A DNA stretch of 64,000 nt from Cacajao melanocephalus (GCA_963573385.1 CAUYLG010022183.1:55840-119839), one strand, 5' to 3'. Numbered from the stretch's first letter, positions 1-11,521 are shown. A program made the numbers and translations. Notes: generated by a model from the sequence alone, not told the origin.

Positions 1-483
1 GACCATGCCAACATCTCTCAGCCAGCCCCACATGCATTCCCACTCTCAGATTTTTCTGAGGTTTGGCATCCTTCCAATCCCACAGGAATTCAGCTGATAA
101 ATGAATTCATACTCAAAGGTTATTGACTTAATTTGTCACCTCCATCCAGGAGCTATCTGCACTGAAAAGAGATCCACCAGGGAGAGGGCAATGTTTAACT
201 TCAAAGAATGCCTTCCTAACAGTGGGCTTTTAGGCAGTATGGCCTTTGGGCAGCCCCTTCAGGTCACCATGGAGGTGACCTTTCTCTGAGCAAATTCATG
301 CTGCAGGAACTTCCCATTTTCAGTGAGCACCAAAATGACCTGGGGTGCTTGTGAAAGACTACAGATTCCTGGATCCTAGAGATTTAAATCCCTGGGTCGG
401 AATCTGTACTTTAATCCACTCATCACTTTCTGATGAAAGTGATCCATAGACTATATTTTGAGGAAAAACAAAATACTCGGCTA
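1..483. other. unique DNA, nothing recognised
   Basis: No repeat family, RNA gene or exon-like signal is recognised here. The one short open frame (101-289) has no recognisable domain. Confidence 0.6.
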
Positions 484-764
484 TTGTATTAGTTTGCTTG
501 GGCTAGCATAACAAAATACCACAGACTGGGTGGTTGAAATACAGAAACGCATTTTCCTATGGTTCTGGAAGCTAAAAGTGTAAGATCAAGGTGTCAGCAG
601 GTTTGATTTCACCTGAGACCTCTTTCCTTGGCTTGTAGACAGCCACCTTCTCCCTGTGTCCCCACATGGTCTTTCCTCTGTGCAAGCACACCCCTGGTGT
701 CCCTCTGTGTGTCCAAATCTTCTCCTCTTATAAGTACACCAGCCCCCTTTAGAAAAAGCCTGTG
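484..764 (-). mobile_element. MLT1-type MaLR LTR, part 1
   Basis: The text follows the minus-strand sense of an MLT1 LTR (mammalian apparent LTR retrotransposon, ERVL-MaLR). It begins with the inverted 3' terminus (ttagtttgcttggg) and continues through the 'accacagactgggtgg' and 'cttggcttgtagac' blocks. An Alu interrupts it and the LTR resumes at 1087. No internal MaLR sequence is seen, so this is a solo or decayed LTR. The subfamily is not resolved. Confidence 0.85.
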
Positions 765-1075
765 CTCGGATGCACGTGGTGGCTCACGCCTGTAATCTCA
801 GCACTTTGGGAGGCTGAGGTGGCCGGATCACCTAAGGTCAGGAGTTTGAGACCAGCCTGGTCAACATGGTGAAACCCCGTCTCTACTAAAAATACAAAAA
901 AATTAGCCGGACGTGGTGGCATGCTCCTGTAATCCCAGCTGCTCGGGAGGCTGAGGCAGGAGAATCGCTAGAACCCGGGAGGCGGGGGTTGCAGTGAGCT
1001 AGCTGAGATTGTGTCACTGCACTCCAGTCGAGCGACAGAGTGAGACTTCATCTCAAAAAGAAAAGAAAAGAAAAG
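765..1075 (+). mobile_element. Alu (AluS-like) inserted in MLT1
   Basis: A complete dimeric Alu: left arm with the 'ggtggctcacgcctgtaat' promoter region, A-rich linker, right arm ending 'cactgcactccag', and an (AAAAG)n tail. An 11-bp target-site duplication aaaagcctgtg flanks it (754-764 and 1076-1086), which fixes the borders. The host MLT1 matches on both sides, so the Alu is younger. The right arm carries a small local insertion (gagctagctgag). Confidence 0.95.
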
Positions 1076-1280
1076 AAAAGCCTGTGTTCTTGCAGACCTT
1101 GGATTAAACCAACCCAACCCTAATGGCGTCATATGAACTTAATTACCTCTTTAAAAAAGACCCTATCTGCAAATACAGTCACATTCTGACTGTACACATT
1201 CTGAGGTACAGGTACTGGAGGTTAGGGTTTCAACATATGAAGCTTGGGGGATACACAATATACATTTCTGCCCATAACAG
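1076..1280 (-). mobile_element. MLT1-type MaLR LTR, part 2
   Basis: Continuation of the LTR interrupted at 764. It contains 'acttaattacctcttt', 'aatacagtcacattctga' and ends near the inverted 5' terminus 'gcccataaca'. The segment 'acattctgactgtacacattctgagg' is a small local duplication within it. Confidence 0.85.
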
Positions 1281-1434
1281 GAACGTAGAAATAAAAATAA
1301 ATGAGGCATTTGTGAAGGGGCAGTAGGAACTGCCAAGTCCTCCCCTCTTTTCAGTAACTGCAAGAGAGAAAATATACCCAAGTTGAAAGAGATTGTGCAG
1401 AAAGCACTGGGGATCAGTCAGCTAAGGAGAGGTA

Positions 1435-1452
1435 CAGCGCCCCCTGTTGGCA
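1435..1452 (-). promoter_or_regulatory. CTCF-like motif
   Basis: The plus strand reads cagcgccccctgttggca. Its complement fits the CTCF core (CCANNAGGGGGCGC) with the central AGGGGGCGC block intact and one mismatch in the TGG/CCA half. It lies outside recognised repeats. Occupancy is inferred only; the motif alone is weak evidence. Confidence 0.5.
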
Positions 1453-1876
1453 CTCTGGCCTCTGTTTAGGAAACCACCTTGGCTCACCCTCTAAATTGCC
1501 TTTCCTGTTGTTATTCCTCCCTAGGTTTAGAAACAGTCTTTCTTCTTTCAGCTTCATGGGAGAGAACAGTCTTTGGCACCGGCACTAGCGTGGCCGCCCG
1601 AGGCAGCCCTTGCCTCCGCCTTCAAGGATGTTTCTTTCCCCAGAAAAAAGCGAAGACCCTTCAACCTCCCCATTCATCATCACCACGGGCAATCTAATTA
1701 CAGCCTTGTCTTAAAAGAGTACCTCATTTACAATTGAGACTTCTTCCTTATGAAAATGTAACATCTTGAACTATGTTTTTATGGCCATCTTTTACAAAAA
1801 TAAAAAAGGAAGTTAATTTCCTTGTACACAGGAAAGACTCATGAGGTCTTGCCGGTTGTGTGCAGAAAGGATGTGC

Positions 1877-1902
1877 TCTCTCTCTCTCTCCTCTCTCTCT
1901 CG
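1877..1902. repeat. CT microsatellite, interrupted
   Basis: About 12 CT dinucleotides in two runs separated by a missing T; low complexity. Confidence 0.9.
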
Positions 1903-2639
1903 GCCTCCTGCTGTGTGACAGTGAAATGCTAAAATGATTTTGGCAGGAGAATATTCTCAAAGGCTGTTTTTATTCAGCAGCAGAAGAGTATCTCAGAACG
2001 CAGGCTGCACCTCTGCCCTGTGGGGCTGTTTCTAATTGCACGAGGTAAGCTGCAGAAATCCTTCCCCCAGTCGGATGGGGAGAAAGTGGTAAGAAACCTA
2101 AGGAAGATAATCGTTTCTGCCACACTCAGCGCTCACCACTTAAAGGAATTAACTTGTTGGAATGAAATATTTCTATAGATGCAGAAAACTATGCATTAGA
2201 ATAATGGGGCTAACCCCTTCTTACGCATTGCAATCACTGGGGTTTGTTTCTTCCCTCTCTAATCACAACATGCTATCTTCCTCCTTGCTCACACCTCTAT
2301 AGGCAAGACTGGCTGCGAATACTTTAGATTATCACCTTCTCATTTTCTGTGTGAAATAATTGCCCAAGGATGGAAACTGACAAACAAGAATGTGGATTTC
2401 AGAAAGCAGCCCTTTTGTTATTTAGGATAGCCAAACAAAAATGGAGACAGGTAGATTGTGTGCCATCAATTTCCTCCATCATCACACTTCCTCTTTAGAA
2501 AAAAGCCTTGTGCTTTTGCAGACCTGGTTTGATTTGAAACTTGAAAGACAGTTGGGATACTGATGTGTTTAATTAAAAACCTATGTTATACAGCAGCATA
2601 AGGGTATGAGTTTCTGGGGGTAAGCCTCATGGCTTTCCC

Positions 2640-2830
2640 TCTTAGTGCCACCATGTACTGGCTGTGTGACCTTTGGCAAATTATTGAACCTCTCTGTGCT
2701 TCAGTGTTTTCCTCTATAAAACGGGACAATGATAATTATGCTTTATAGGATGGTGAGGTTTAAATGCATCAATACATGCCAAGTGCTTAGAACAATGATC
2801 AACTCCCTAAATACCAGCTATTCTTGTTCA
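2640..2830 (+). mobile_element. MIR SINE
   Basis: Contains the diagnostic MIR blocks 'gctgtgtgacctttgg', 'cctctctgtgcttcagtgt' and 'gtgcttagaacaatg' in order on the plus strand. A tRNA-derived ancient mammalian SINE, diverged as expected. Confidence 0.85.
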
Positions 2831-3039
2831 TGCATTGCTGCCTTCCTTCTCTCTTTCAGGAATATTAAACATTGTGCTCCTGCCCACAGGGAGCTTTAAC
2901 TTAGTGCATGTGCCAGATGTGTAAACAACTCATTATAAGACACACTTAAATAAATGCTGAGTAAGGATAATAGCAACATGGTAATGGTATGGGGTTCCTA
3001 AGAGGAGACACGCTTAATTATGGATTGTGGACCGCAACA
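2831..3039. other. unique DNA
   Basis: Nothing recognised apart from AT-rich sequence between the MIR and the L2 fragment. Confidence 0.5.
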
Positions 3040-3150
3040 TGGAGGAGGTGGCGTTTAACTGAACCTTACTGGAATAAACGGTCTCTGTAAGCAGAGAACA
3101 AAAGAAAGGTGTTCCAGACTGTGGGAAAAGCAAGGACACAGGTGAAGGGA
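3040..3150 (-). mobile_element. L2 LINE fragment (probable)
   Basis: The order 'ggaggaggtggcgtttaactgaac...gtgttccagactgtggg...gcaaggacacagg' matches the inverted 3' region of L2 (ancient LINE). Short and diverged, so moderate confidence. Confidence 0.55.
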
Positions 3151-3604
3151 GGAGAGAGTGCACGACATCTTTAGAGAAAGGCAAGAATGCCTGTGACGTG
3201 GATGGTAGTTGGAGGCCTCCTCTGTCCTGCAACAACCTAACGTCTTGATTTTTATTTTCAGGTAAAAGAATTGCAGATGATATTGGAGTAATTAAGTGTT
3301 CCCCATAATTTTCTTCCTGAAAGAGTTTGAAAAAATTTTTTAGTGATGAGCAAAGTCCTCTAGTTATCAACTACAATTTAGCAGAAACCCCCCACCACCC
3401 CTTCCCACACACTTACAATTCTGTCCATACAGGTCATTTATTACACCCGGAGAAATCTTTGTAGTCACCACAAAAGTGGAGCTACCTCTGGGGTATGATG
3501 CAGCTGCTATTTAACTGTCACGTAACATGACAATCTAGTGTCCTATTAGAGCTAAAATTTAATTGTGAAGACGGGTACCATATTTAACTGCAATCCTGGG
3601 GGGA

Positions 3605-3780
3605 ATTTAGGTTGACAGGCTGTAATTACCCAAACTGGAACCTGGCCAGGACACACCTACTCGTTGCCAAAAGAGCTATGGGGGTTTTAACCACCACAGA
3701 CCTTGGGAAGCCAGCAGATCTGTAGGGTGGTGAAGCGGCACTTGCAGCCCCACAGCGCCCCCTCACAAAAGTCCGGGCAA
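3605..3780 (+). repeat. possible ancient vertebrate repeat, well preserved
   Basis: The string of blocks 'aatttaggttgacagg', 'ctgtaattacccaaactgg', 'cctggccaggacac', 'agctatgggggttttaa', 'ccacagaccttggg' and 'ccccacagcgccccct' resembles, from memory, a very old interspersed repeat also present outside mammals. I cannot name it with certainty. If correct, its preservation hints at retention under constraint. The end carries a second GCGCCCCCT core. This is recognition by eye only. Confidence 0.4.
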
Positions 3781-4654
3781 GTGCAGGCTGTCCAGGGAGA
3801 GGGTCTTTTCTGACCCTGCAAACGTGCAGTTTCACCCCAGATCCCCCCTCTGCCCCCACCTGGCTCCGATCCATCACGGGTTATCAGAAACTTTCCATTT
3901 AAGTTTGTGTGGCTGTGGTCTTGCAGTCGGGTTCTTGCTGGGTCTTATGTGTCTGTCCTGTGTGTCTCTCCCCAAGTCCTACTGTTTTTCTCTTATCGTG
4001 ACAGAAATGCTTGTCTTGATAAAATAATTACCCGCCAGAACACAGTGGTTCTCATCACCAGCTGCCATTTCTACATAGAGATCAATTAGAGGCATCTTTT
4101 TGCTGGGGAAGTGGTCAGGCCAACTTACTAAAAATCCCATTAGGATTCTTTCTTCAAAATGCATTGTGTTTAGGGCTTCCAATGCAGTTGTTACTAGAAA
4201 AAATAAAAATTAGGTCAAGAAGAGGTGGCAATATGGCTTGCCGATGTCACTGAAGAGTTAAGAAGGAGAAAGTTCTGGGCTGCGAGCAGCAGTGTAAATA
4301 AATGTGGTCTTAATTTAAGGTTATGGATTTTTAAAAAGGCTTGCCTTTTGTCTTCAGAAGTCTTTGCATTCATATCAGTTAAAAAATGATTTAGGCAGAA
4401 AATAAATGTTGGAGCAAACTCAAATTATTATGTGCATTTTAAATAAACCTGTGTATTCTGCTGCAGACATAGCATATGAATAATAACATTAATAATGATC
4501 ACGATAATTTGTCAACTGATGATCTTTTCCCTCAGACCTTCCAGGCTGTTGGTTCCTGGCCCTGTTATCTAACTTAGCCAACCTGTTCTTCATGAGGGGA
4601 GCTGATGATAATAGCCCTCACTTCCTCTGCAGGGTGAAAAGGTAGAAAAGCCCA
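3781..4654. other. unique DNA
   Basis: No repeat or exon recognised. Short open frames overlap here on both strands (3824-4089, 3979-4182) and none shows a domain. Confidence 0.55.
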
Positions 4655-4745
4655 AGGTTATATTCCCAGATTGCTCTAATTAGCTGTGTGACCTTGGGCA
4701 GGTTGCTTCACTTCTCTGGCCAGCTATTAAAGAATGGAATGGTTT
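4655..4745 (+). mobile_element. MIR fragment
   Basis: Contains 'agctgtgtgaccttgggcag' followed by 'ttgcttcacttctctgg', the conserved MIR core on the plus strand; both ends are lost. Confidence 0.75.
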
Positions 4746-6049
4746 CTAAAGGGAATCAGCAGAAACATAATGTGCAAAATCAAAACCAATACAGTAACAT
4801 CATCTGGGAAGATTCCTCCCCCCCCGTCGGTTTTAGGATACAAGTGGTAAAAAAAGAAGCAGAATCAAAAAGCAATTATTGGTCAGGGCACAGAAGGAAG
4901 TTAGATTAAGACTAATTTTTACAAACAGGTGGGATGACTTTCTGCTCAGTTTCTAAGGATATATGCACATTCATACACACATAGGTATACTTTGGTCAGT
5001 GGGAAATCTGCTTAAAATGTTCACTTTTTTTCTTCCCTGAAAAAAGATGTTCAGTGTTCTACAAAGGCAACAGCAACAAACATGACATCAAAATATTATT
5101 ATCTATTTAATTCTTCTAATAGCATAATACTGTCTAAATACTGCCAGCATAACAATAATATACTAGGTTGAGAGATCAAAAAGAGTTTCATACTGGAAAT
5201 TTCACATGATTCAAACTAATGATGTGTACATAGTATATACGTAAGAGATATATATATATATATTTTGATGTATAATAATAATACAGTCCAGAAAACTATA
5301 ATTCTTCTATGTTTTTATTTCTCTAGCAAATCTCAGGAAGGAATTGGTAAACTCTTCATATTCCAGTTCTAATCGTTAGCATGAGATGACGTAATACTTA
5401 TTAACAGAAGACACTTTGGAATCTCAGGTCACATTTCTAAACATGGATCAGGCCCTGATTTGGTCCTATAAAAATATAACCAGAAGTTGGCATGTGGGAA
5501 CATCACTTAGAGGCACTGATGGGGTTGTTGGCTCTCACCAAAGGGCGAGGGTGCCCTGAGCACTTGGTGAGGTTGATCCCCGTGGAGATTAGCTCAGTGA
5601 GACCTCTCTGCACAGCTTCACTCAGATATTTGAGATTGTAATATATGTCCCTGGGGAGAGATCCTTTTTTCATTAAGAATCACTAGAGTTAATTGGCAAT
5701 TGTTTTTATTAGCAATTAAAAAATAAAAATACCAGTATTATACTAAATAATGATTTCAGGGGTGGCTAATGTGATAGATAGAATGTTCCAGGATATTTTC
5801 AAAAGAAAAAGACAGGGCTGCTAGGGGTAGGGAAGCCGTCATGAATAAAGTGGGTAGATTCCAAAATGAGTGACAAAATAATGACTCCAGATAAGAACAA
5901 TCAAATTTCCCAGTGATTGAATTTTTTACTTCGTTATTTTTATTTCTGAATTTGTTTGTTGCTTCTTCCACCCCTATAAAACAGCCAGAATAACTAGACA
6001 AAGTGTTCCCTAAAACATCTTTTTCAATGGCAATGACTATAAGTTTTCG
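4746..6049. other. unique AT-rich DNA
   Basis: AT-rich sequence with a short TA run at 5247-5263. No repeat family or gene signal is recognised. The stretch near 5500-5640 has more balanced composition but no recognised function. Confidence 0.5.
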
Positions 6050-6896
6050 TTGTAAAAACATCAGTAAATTATGAAAAAGTATAAAAGAAGAAAATAAAAA
6101 ATCACTTATAATCTCATCATTCAAAAGATATCATTGCAGAGTACTTTTACACAGGTTTTCACATGTGTGCATATGCATGCACACACATACACACACTCAC
6201 TTTTAAATGCTCAAAAATCAAATCTTTTTATACCCCCATTTCCAACTTTCTTTTTTTAATTAGTGGCAACTACATGTCATGGAGATTTTTCCATATCAAT
6301 AAAGCTATACAGCTTTTTAAAGTGACTACATACTATTCCACTGTATGCCTCACCAATCGGCTATCTGTGAACATTTAGATTGCTTCCACTTTTGTCACGG
6401 TAAACATCACTGGGATGACCAATCTTGTCATACACATCTTTGTGTACTTGTTTGATTATTCCTAAAGGTAGAATCTGTGAGTCAGAGGGCAAGGCTTTTG
6501 TCACGCATTGTCAAAGCATTCTTCAGAAAGGCTGTACCTACTTATAATCCTATTAATGGCAAATGGAAACGCCTATTTCCTCTCACTTTGCCTGGATATG
6601 ATCAATATGTTTCATCTTTGCCAATCTGATAAACAAAAGGGAATCTATGGTGCTGTTTTATTCAGCATCTCTTTGATTACCAGTGAGACTGAACCTCTTT
6701 AGTCCTCACATAGAGTTGATTTGTGTTTCTTCTTTTGTGTAGTGCCTACTCATGCTTTTTGCCTTTATTGATTGTAAGGGCACTTTACATATTAATAATA
6801 CTCTTCTTTCAACTGTCATGTATGTAAAAAATATTTTCCCCAGATTTTCACTTGTCTTTTAATTGTTTCTGGCTATTTTCAATTTCAAAGATTTCC
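6050..6896 (-). mobile_element. L1M-type LINE, 3' region, part 1
   Basis: Reads as the inverted 3' region of an ancient L1M element, with 'aaaagtataaaagaag', 'ctatctgtgaacatttagattg', 'gaaaggctgtacctact' and 'ttgccaatctgataaacaaa' in canonical order. An Alu interrupts it and it resumes at 7206. No intact ORF remains. Confidence 0.75.
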
Positions 6897-7205
<309 letters not shown>

Positions 7206-7295
7206 CAAACTTTTATATTTTTATGTATTAAAGCAGTTAACCTTTTCCTTAGGGTTTTAGTCTTCAGGGTCACTGTAGAAACTATAGCATATTCA
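7206..7295 (-). mobile_element. L1M-type LINE, part 2
   Basis: Continuation of the L1M seen before the Alu ('acttttatatttttatgta', 'aaccttttccttagggtttt'). The right end is uncertain. Confidence 0.55.
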
Positions 7296-7974
7296 TCTGC
7301 ATTTTGTTTTTCCTACCAAATTGAGGTATAATACAATTACATCTTTTTTTTCCCCTATGAAAAATCATTTTTCATTACTTTCCAGAGGTTCTGAAGTGAA
7401 GGTATAAGGGGCCTGGGAAGCCAAAGCAGAGGAAGCATGACTATTAATAACACTTGACATTTCTATTTTCAGTATGCTATAGGATCACTAATTAATGCCC
7501 CTCCTTAGCTTAGCCCCAGGGGTCACCCTGACTGACATTCATTCACCCTACATGACACTGAGACCTGGGAGTGGGGAGGCTGTGGCATTCCATCTGATGG
7601 GCACTACTTTATCTGGCCAGGACTTAAAGCCAAGTTCCTGCTTCCCCATCTGTGCTGAAATCAAGGTGATACAATTCCTTCACGTGGGCTGGCAGATTTC
7701 CAGGATGCAATGAGACCATCATTGGAATGAGTTCTCTGGGTGAAAGATCACTGCTGTTCCTTCTCCCCTCCCCGGGAAAGGAAATTCATATGCCAAACAG
7801 GATGGTTAGCAACCTGATGCTACTTCTGAATTCACTGTTAATTTTTGACAATCTGATGACTACTACAAGTGTTAAGGAGGGCAAAGGAAAAAGGAGGAAA
7901 TGACTGGAAAGAAAATGTCTTCAAACTTGGTGAATGGGGTGCTCTAGAAGGTGACCTAAAGGCCACCTCACATG
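7296..7974. other. unique DNA
   Basis: No recognised repeat or gene. The open frame 7495-7713 has no recognisable domain. Confidence 0.55.
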
Positions 7975-8170
7975 AAACTCATTCATACCACAAAGACTGA
8001 TTGGGCTTCCCTTGTGTGCCAGGCACTGGGCTAGGAGCTGGGGAAACAATGAGGATTTGCAGCCACAATAAAGTCTGATAGAGACTGTTATGGGAGTGGT
8101 ACAGAGGAAAAGGTTCCTAGAGGGGATGGCCTCACTGCTGACATTCAATGGATGATAGGAGTCCACAAGG
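7975..8170 (-). mobile_element. L2 LINE fragment
   Basis: Contains 'tgtgccaggcactgggctag' followed by 'gctggggaaacaatgagg', the inverted L2 3' end signature, then decayed L2-like sequence. Confidence 0.75.
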
Positions 8171-8293
8171 GAAGGAAAAATCTGTGGTGCTGTGGTGGTG
8201 TGAGATCTGGAGACAATGCAAAATGTTTAAAAACAATGGATAGAGTAAGAATGAAGCCAGGAGAGCCAGGGTCAGAAAATTATAAGGTCTACA

Positions 8294-8591
8294 GCAGTGT
8301 TTCTTACACTATTTATGGAGAAGGATCAGAGATTTTTCCCCCCAATGTGTAGCAGATTAATACTTATGGAATCAAATGCAATAAAAATGAATTAACAAAA
8401 AGTCCAACAAGACATTCAAAATACAAGCCTCATTTTTCATAGTAGATTTAGCAAACAAAAATTACTTGGTCAAATTACTACAAAAGTTTCTATTATTTTC
8501 AGTTTCTGTACTCCTCCTCCTGCAGACCAGCAACTGTTGGCCTACTGGTCTCAGTCCACAAACCACGCACATTTTTTGAGTAGCACTGAGC
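8294..8591. mobile_element. possible hAT-Charlie MITE
   Basis: Ends 'cagtgtttcttacac' and (inverted) 'cagtgctactcaaaa' form imperfect terminal inverted repeats of the CAGTG...CACTG type used by Charlie-group hAT elements, about 300 bp apart. Flanking 8-bp duplications are not evident, so the call is tentative. Confidence 0.45.
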
Positions 8592-8984
8592 TAGAACACT
8601 AAAGGGAAGGACATGGGGTCTGCAGTGTCAAATACTGCCAAGATGTCCAGTAAAATGAGGTCTGGTAAGTATCTTTTGAATGGAGCAACAAATAGGCGTT
8701 GTAAAAAGCAATTTCAATGAAGTGGTTGAGACAGAAGCCAGACCCAGTGAGTCAAGGAGTTCCTGAGTGTTCACAGCAACTAAAAAATACGTGGAAGCAA
8801 AGATAAACTAAACCATGAAACACTTACATTTTCTATTGATAAATATCATCCTTGTTTATACAAAATAGTTAACAAAAAAAAATCTATGTTGTGACATGGA
8901 ATAAAGACAGTAAATGGATACATTGTATAGTATAGTAGAAAATATCTCAGTCTTAAGTCCAGAAGCCTGTGTTGTCAAGTAGAG
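8592..8984. other. unique DNA
   Basis: Nothing recognised. Confidence 0.5.
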
Positions 8985-9110
8985 TCAATTATTAGTATAA
9001 GCCGTGTGACCTTGGACAAGTCATGCATCCACTCTGATTCTCAGTTTCCTTCTCTGCCAAATGAGAGGATTGTGCAAGATCTGTCCTTATGTTTGTTTCT
9101 GACTTTTGCA
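8985..9110 (+). mobile_element. MIR fragment
   Basis: 'gccgtgtgaccttggacaag' and 'ctcagtttccttctctgcca' are the MIR core on the plus strand. Confidence 0.8.
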
Positions 9111-10145
9111 TTCTATGATTTTAATTTTGAATAGTCACTGCAAATATTAATGCTCCTCAAAATGACCCAACATATTTGGAGTCCTTGAGTTCTATTGAAT
9201 CTAGCTGTGCACCTTCAAGAGCTCACCTGCTGCCTGCAGACGGGTGCCAGCAAAAACCTTCTCACTTGGGAACAGCTGGTAAGATAAACCTGCCCAGAAC
9301 CTCCTCCCTCCACCCCCATCAAAGATTTAGGAACCATAAACCCTATAATTAAAATTATAGGTTCCATCTGAAACAGGAATGGAAGCCAAACTGGAACTCA
9401 GAAGAATCAGGAAAGCTGAGAATTCAGCTTCAGAACCACGAAGTGGCTTCTGAACTCCCCAGATGTCTAACACTTGATTAGACTGGCTTGCAGGAAAGTC
9501 ACGTTCTGCTGACCTAGGGGAAAGAACATAGAAAGCATGGGTCCTGTGACATCCTTCTGGAAGCCAGATGATCCATGGGAGGCTGCCACTGGCCTCTGGA
9601 GTTAGACAAAGCCAAGTTCAAAGCCAAGTTCTGTCTTGGAAACTTGTCAATCCCAGATTTCTTATGCTAAGACCCTAACATTCATGGCAATGGTATAGAG
9701 CTCACTGCAGAGCTGGGCTGGAAAGGAAGGGAAGAATGTGAAGGTGTCGAGCTGTTCTGGGCTTTGAAAAAGGTAAAAGAAAAGGGAGTAGGGGAGAAGA
9801 TGGGGAGCAAAGTCATAGTATTGGTGCAAGCTGGGGAAGGAACAAGCACGCTGCAGCGGGCTGAATTTTTTTCCTACCAGAACCCCTCTGAAGTGTCAGG
9901 GATGCTGGCTGGATTCTTGGTCCCCACCCTTGTTCTTTCTATAGCTAAGAAATTGGCTTGTCTTCTTCTCTTTACAGTCCCTGATATCACAGCTTCCAAA
10001 TTCACCAAATCATGAAGTGTCATTGCAGGTCTTGCTCACATCCATTATATGTTATCTCTGAACATTACTCCTAGCTTCATAGACCTTACTATGACTGTCC
10101 CTTGCTTTCTTTCCTGGGCAGAGTTGTCAGAGGCACCGTGTGGTT
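9111..10145. other. unique DNA with a small palindrome
   Basis: No repeat family recognised. Positions 9342-9361 form an inverted repeat with 9-bp perfect arms (cctataatt / aattatagg) and a 2-bp loop. The word 'aagccaagttc' occurs twice near 9610-9632. Confidence 0.55.
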
Positions 10146-10190
10146 ACACACACACACATACACACACAGACACACACACACGCACGCACT
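10146..10190. repeat. CA microsatellite, impure
   Basis: CA dinucleotide run with CAT, CAGA and CGCA interruptions. Confidence 0.9.
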
Positions 10191-10760
10191 TTATTTAGTC
10201 AGAGCAGAAGAAAGCCTTTTAGTTCATCCAGGTAAACAATGAATTGCCCGTGTGCTCTCTAGAGATGGGATCCCTGATAATCAGTAGGGTTGAAAGCAGG
10301 GGCTATTTTCCGTGGGTCTGCTTATAGCCTCTCATCGCTCTCTGCCTATTAGCGAAACTGGAACAAGCCATTTGGGTGGTTGCGACCAGATCTGGCTAAA
10401 GGAGTGCCCAGCTGTTGCTCTTTCCTCTCCCTGGTTTTCAGTCCCCGCGATGTGGACTCATTATGGCTGTGAGCGTTGCTGATGACATTAATGCACTGTG
10501 CTGCTTCTCCATCGTATGTGCCATCTGCTCCCATCAGCCCTGTGGGGTAAGTGGTAGGTAATTGTTTCCCATCGGTAGTCCATTTTCTCAGATAAAGGAT
10601 GCGAGATTCAAAAATAAACATCCACTCTGAGTCATTGCAACAAGGCCAGTGTGCATCTGGGGGCAGCCACCCCATCTACCGCAAGTAGTGGGTGAGGCTG
10701 CTTTCCCCGTAATTCAAGTCGAAGGGCAATTTGATTCATTAACAGTGACTCTGGGGGAGG
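10191..10760. other. repeat-free segment, candidate conserved element
   Basis: About 570 bp with no recognised repeat and more CpG than the surrounding DNA. It includes motifs such as 'ttgctgatgacattaatg' and 'tctcagataaagg', and a good splice-donor-like site (GTAAGT at 10547). A 108-codon open frame lies on the minus strand (10349-10675) without a recognised domain. A conserved non-coding element is possible; this is inference. Confidence 0.35.
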
Positions 10761-11125
10761 AGGAGGTTCAGGGAGACAGCAGAGACAAAAAAAAATCCTG
10801 AGGGTTCTTATAAACCAGCAGGGTCAATGCAAAAGAGAAAGGGAGAGATGGAGACAGAAATTGGTGATTCATCAGCACTAGCTGATTTAGCAGCAGTAGG
10901 CTTGGTAGTGGATGGGAATGAAAGATAAGAGCCCATGTCATTTCAGCTGTGGGAAATGAGCTTGGGCTCCACAACCTCAGCTTCTTTGTTAGCTATGGCC
11001 ATGGCTGACTCACCAAAGACCACAGGTTCCAGACCAGAATTGAAAATTCCTCATATGGGCAAGTGTGGGCAGGGCTCAGAAGGTGGGCGAGCAGATAGGG
11101 CAGGATGGGGCAATGCCAAAGAGGA
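10761..11125. other. unique DNA
   Basis: Nothing recognised; purine-rich toward 10860. Confidence 0.5.
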
Positions 11126-11209
11126 ACCAAAAGCCCAGCTCACAGAAATTATCATGGGGGAGAAACATGATTTATTTACATGTTCCCAGACTCCCAAGAT
11201 GACCGATAG
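11126..11209 (+). repeat. local direct repeat, copy 1
   Basis: An 84-bp segment repeated at 11326-11408 with one indel and one substitution. Its last 18 bp (cagactcccaagatgacc, 11187-11204) occur a third time at 11311-11328. I do not recognise a repeat family. Confidence 0.9.
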
Positions 11210-11210
11210 C

Positions 11211-11310
11211 GCTTCCAGATTTGGCCTGCAGGCCTGACAGCTCTGTACCTGCTTGAGCACTCTTATATATAAACACATACCTCCCATTTGGATAGTTCCC
11301 TCTTTAAATG
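11211..11310 (+). repeat. segment with inverted copy at 14.9 kb
   Basis: These 100 bp, read on the complement, align with 14895-14993 with 7 substitutions and one 1-bp gap (about 92% identity by eye). They sit between two copies of the local direct repeat. Either a local inverted duplication or two copies of an unrecognised repeat family. Confidence 0.85.
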
Positions 11311-11325
11311 CAGACTCCCAAGATG

Positions 11326-11408
11326 ACCAAAAGCCCAGCTCACAGAAATTATCATGGGGGAGAAACATGATTTATTTACATGTTCCAGACTCCCAAGATG
11401 ACCAATAG
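11326..11408 (+). repeat. local direct repeat, copy 2
   Basis: Second copy of the 84-bp segment (83 bp here), offset by exactly 200 bp from the first. It is immediately preceded by an extra copy of the 18-bp end block. Confidence 0.9.
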
Positions 11409-11521
11409 GAAATTGCATCTTACAGTTCACTTTTAACCTGTTTTCTCTTAAGAATTGCCATGGCATCCTCAGTTTGACCTTCACCTCCCCTCAAAGCTCA
11501 TTTCCACGTACATCAGTCATA

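Larger units (their letters stand above)
1281..2639. other. unique DNA
   Basis: No transposon is recognised. It contains a CTCF-like motif and a CT microsatellite (separate entries). The rest is moderately AT-rich sequence with no exon signal I would defend. Confidence 0.55.

Noticed and set aside
3753..3765. Second CTCF-like core (acagcgccccct)
   Set aside because: Only the GCGCCCCCT part fits; the CCA/TGG half is missing, so it is not listed as a site.
9342..9361. Palindrome as a terminator or transposon end
   Set aside because: A 9-bp AT-rich hairpin alone is expected by chance in 64 kb of mammalian DNA; bacterial-type terminators do not apply.
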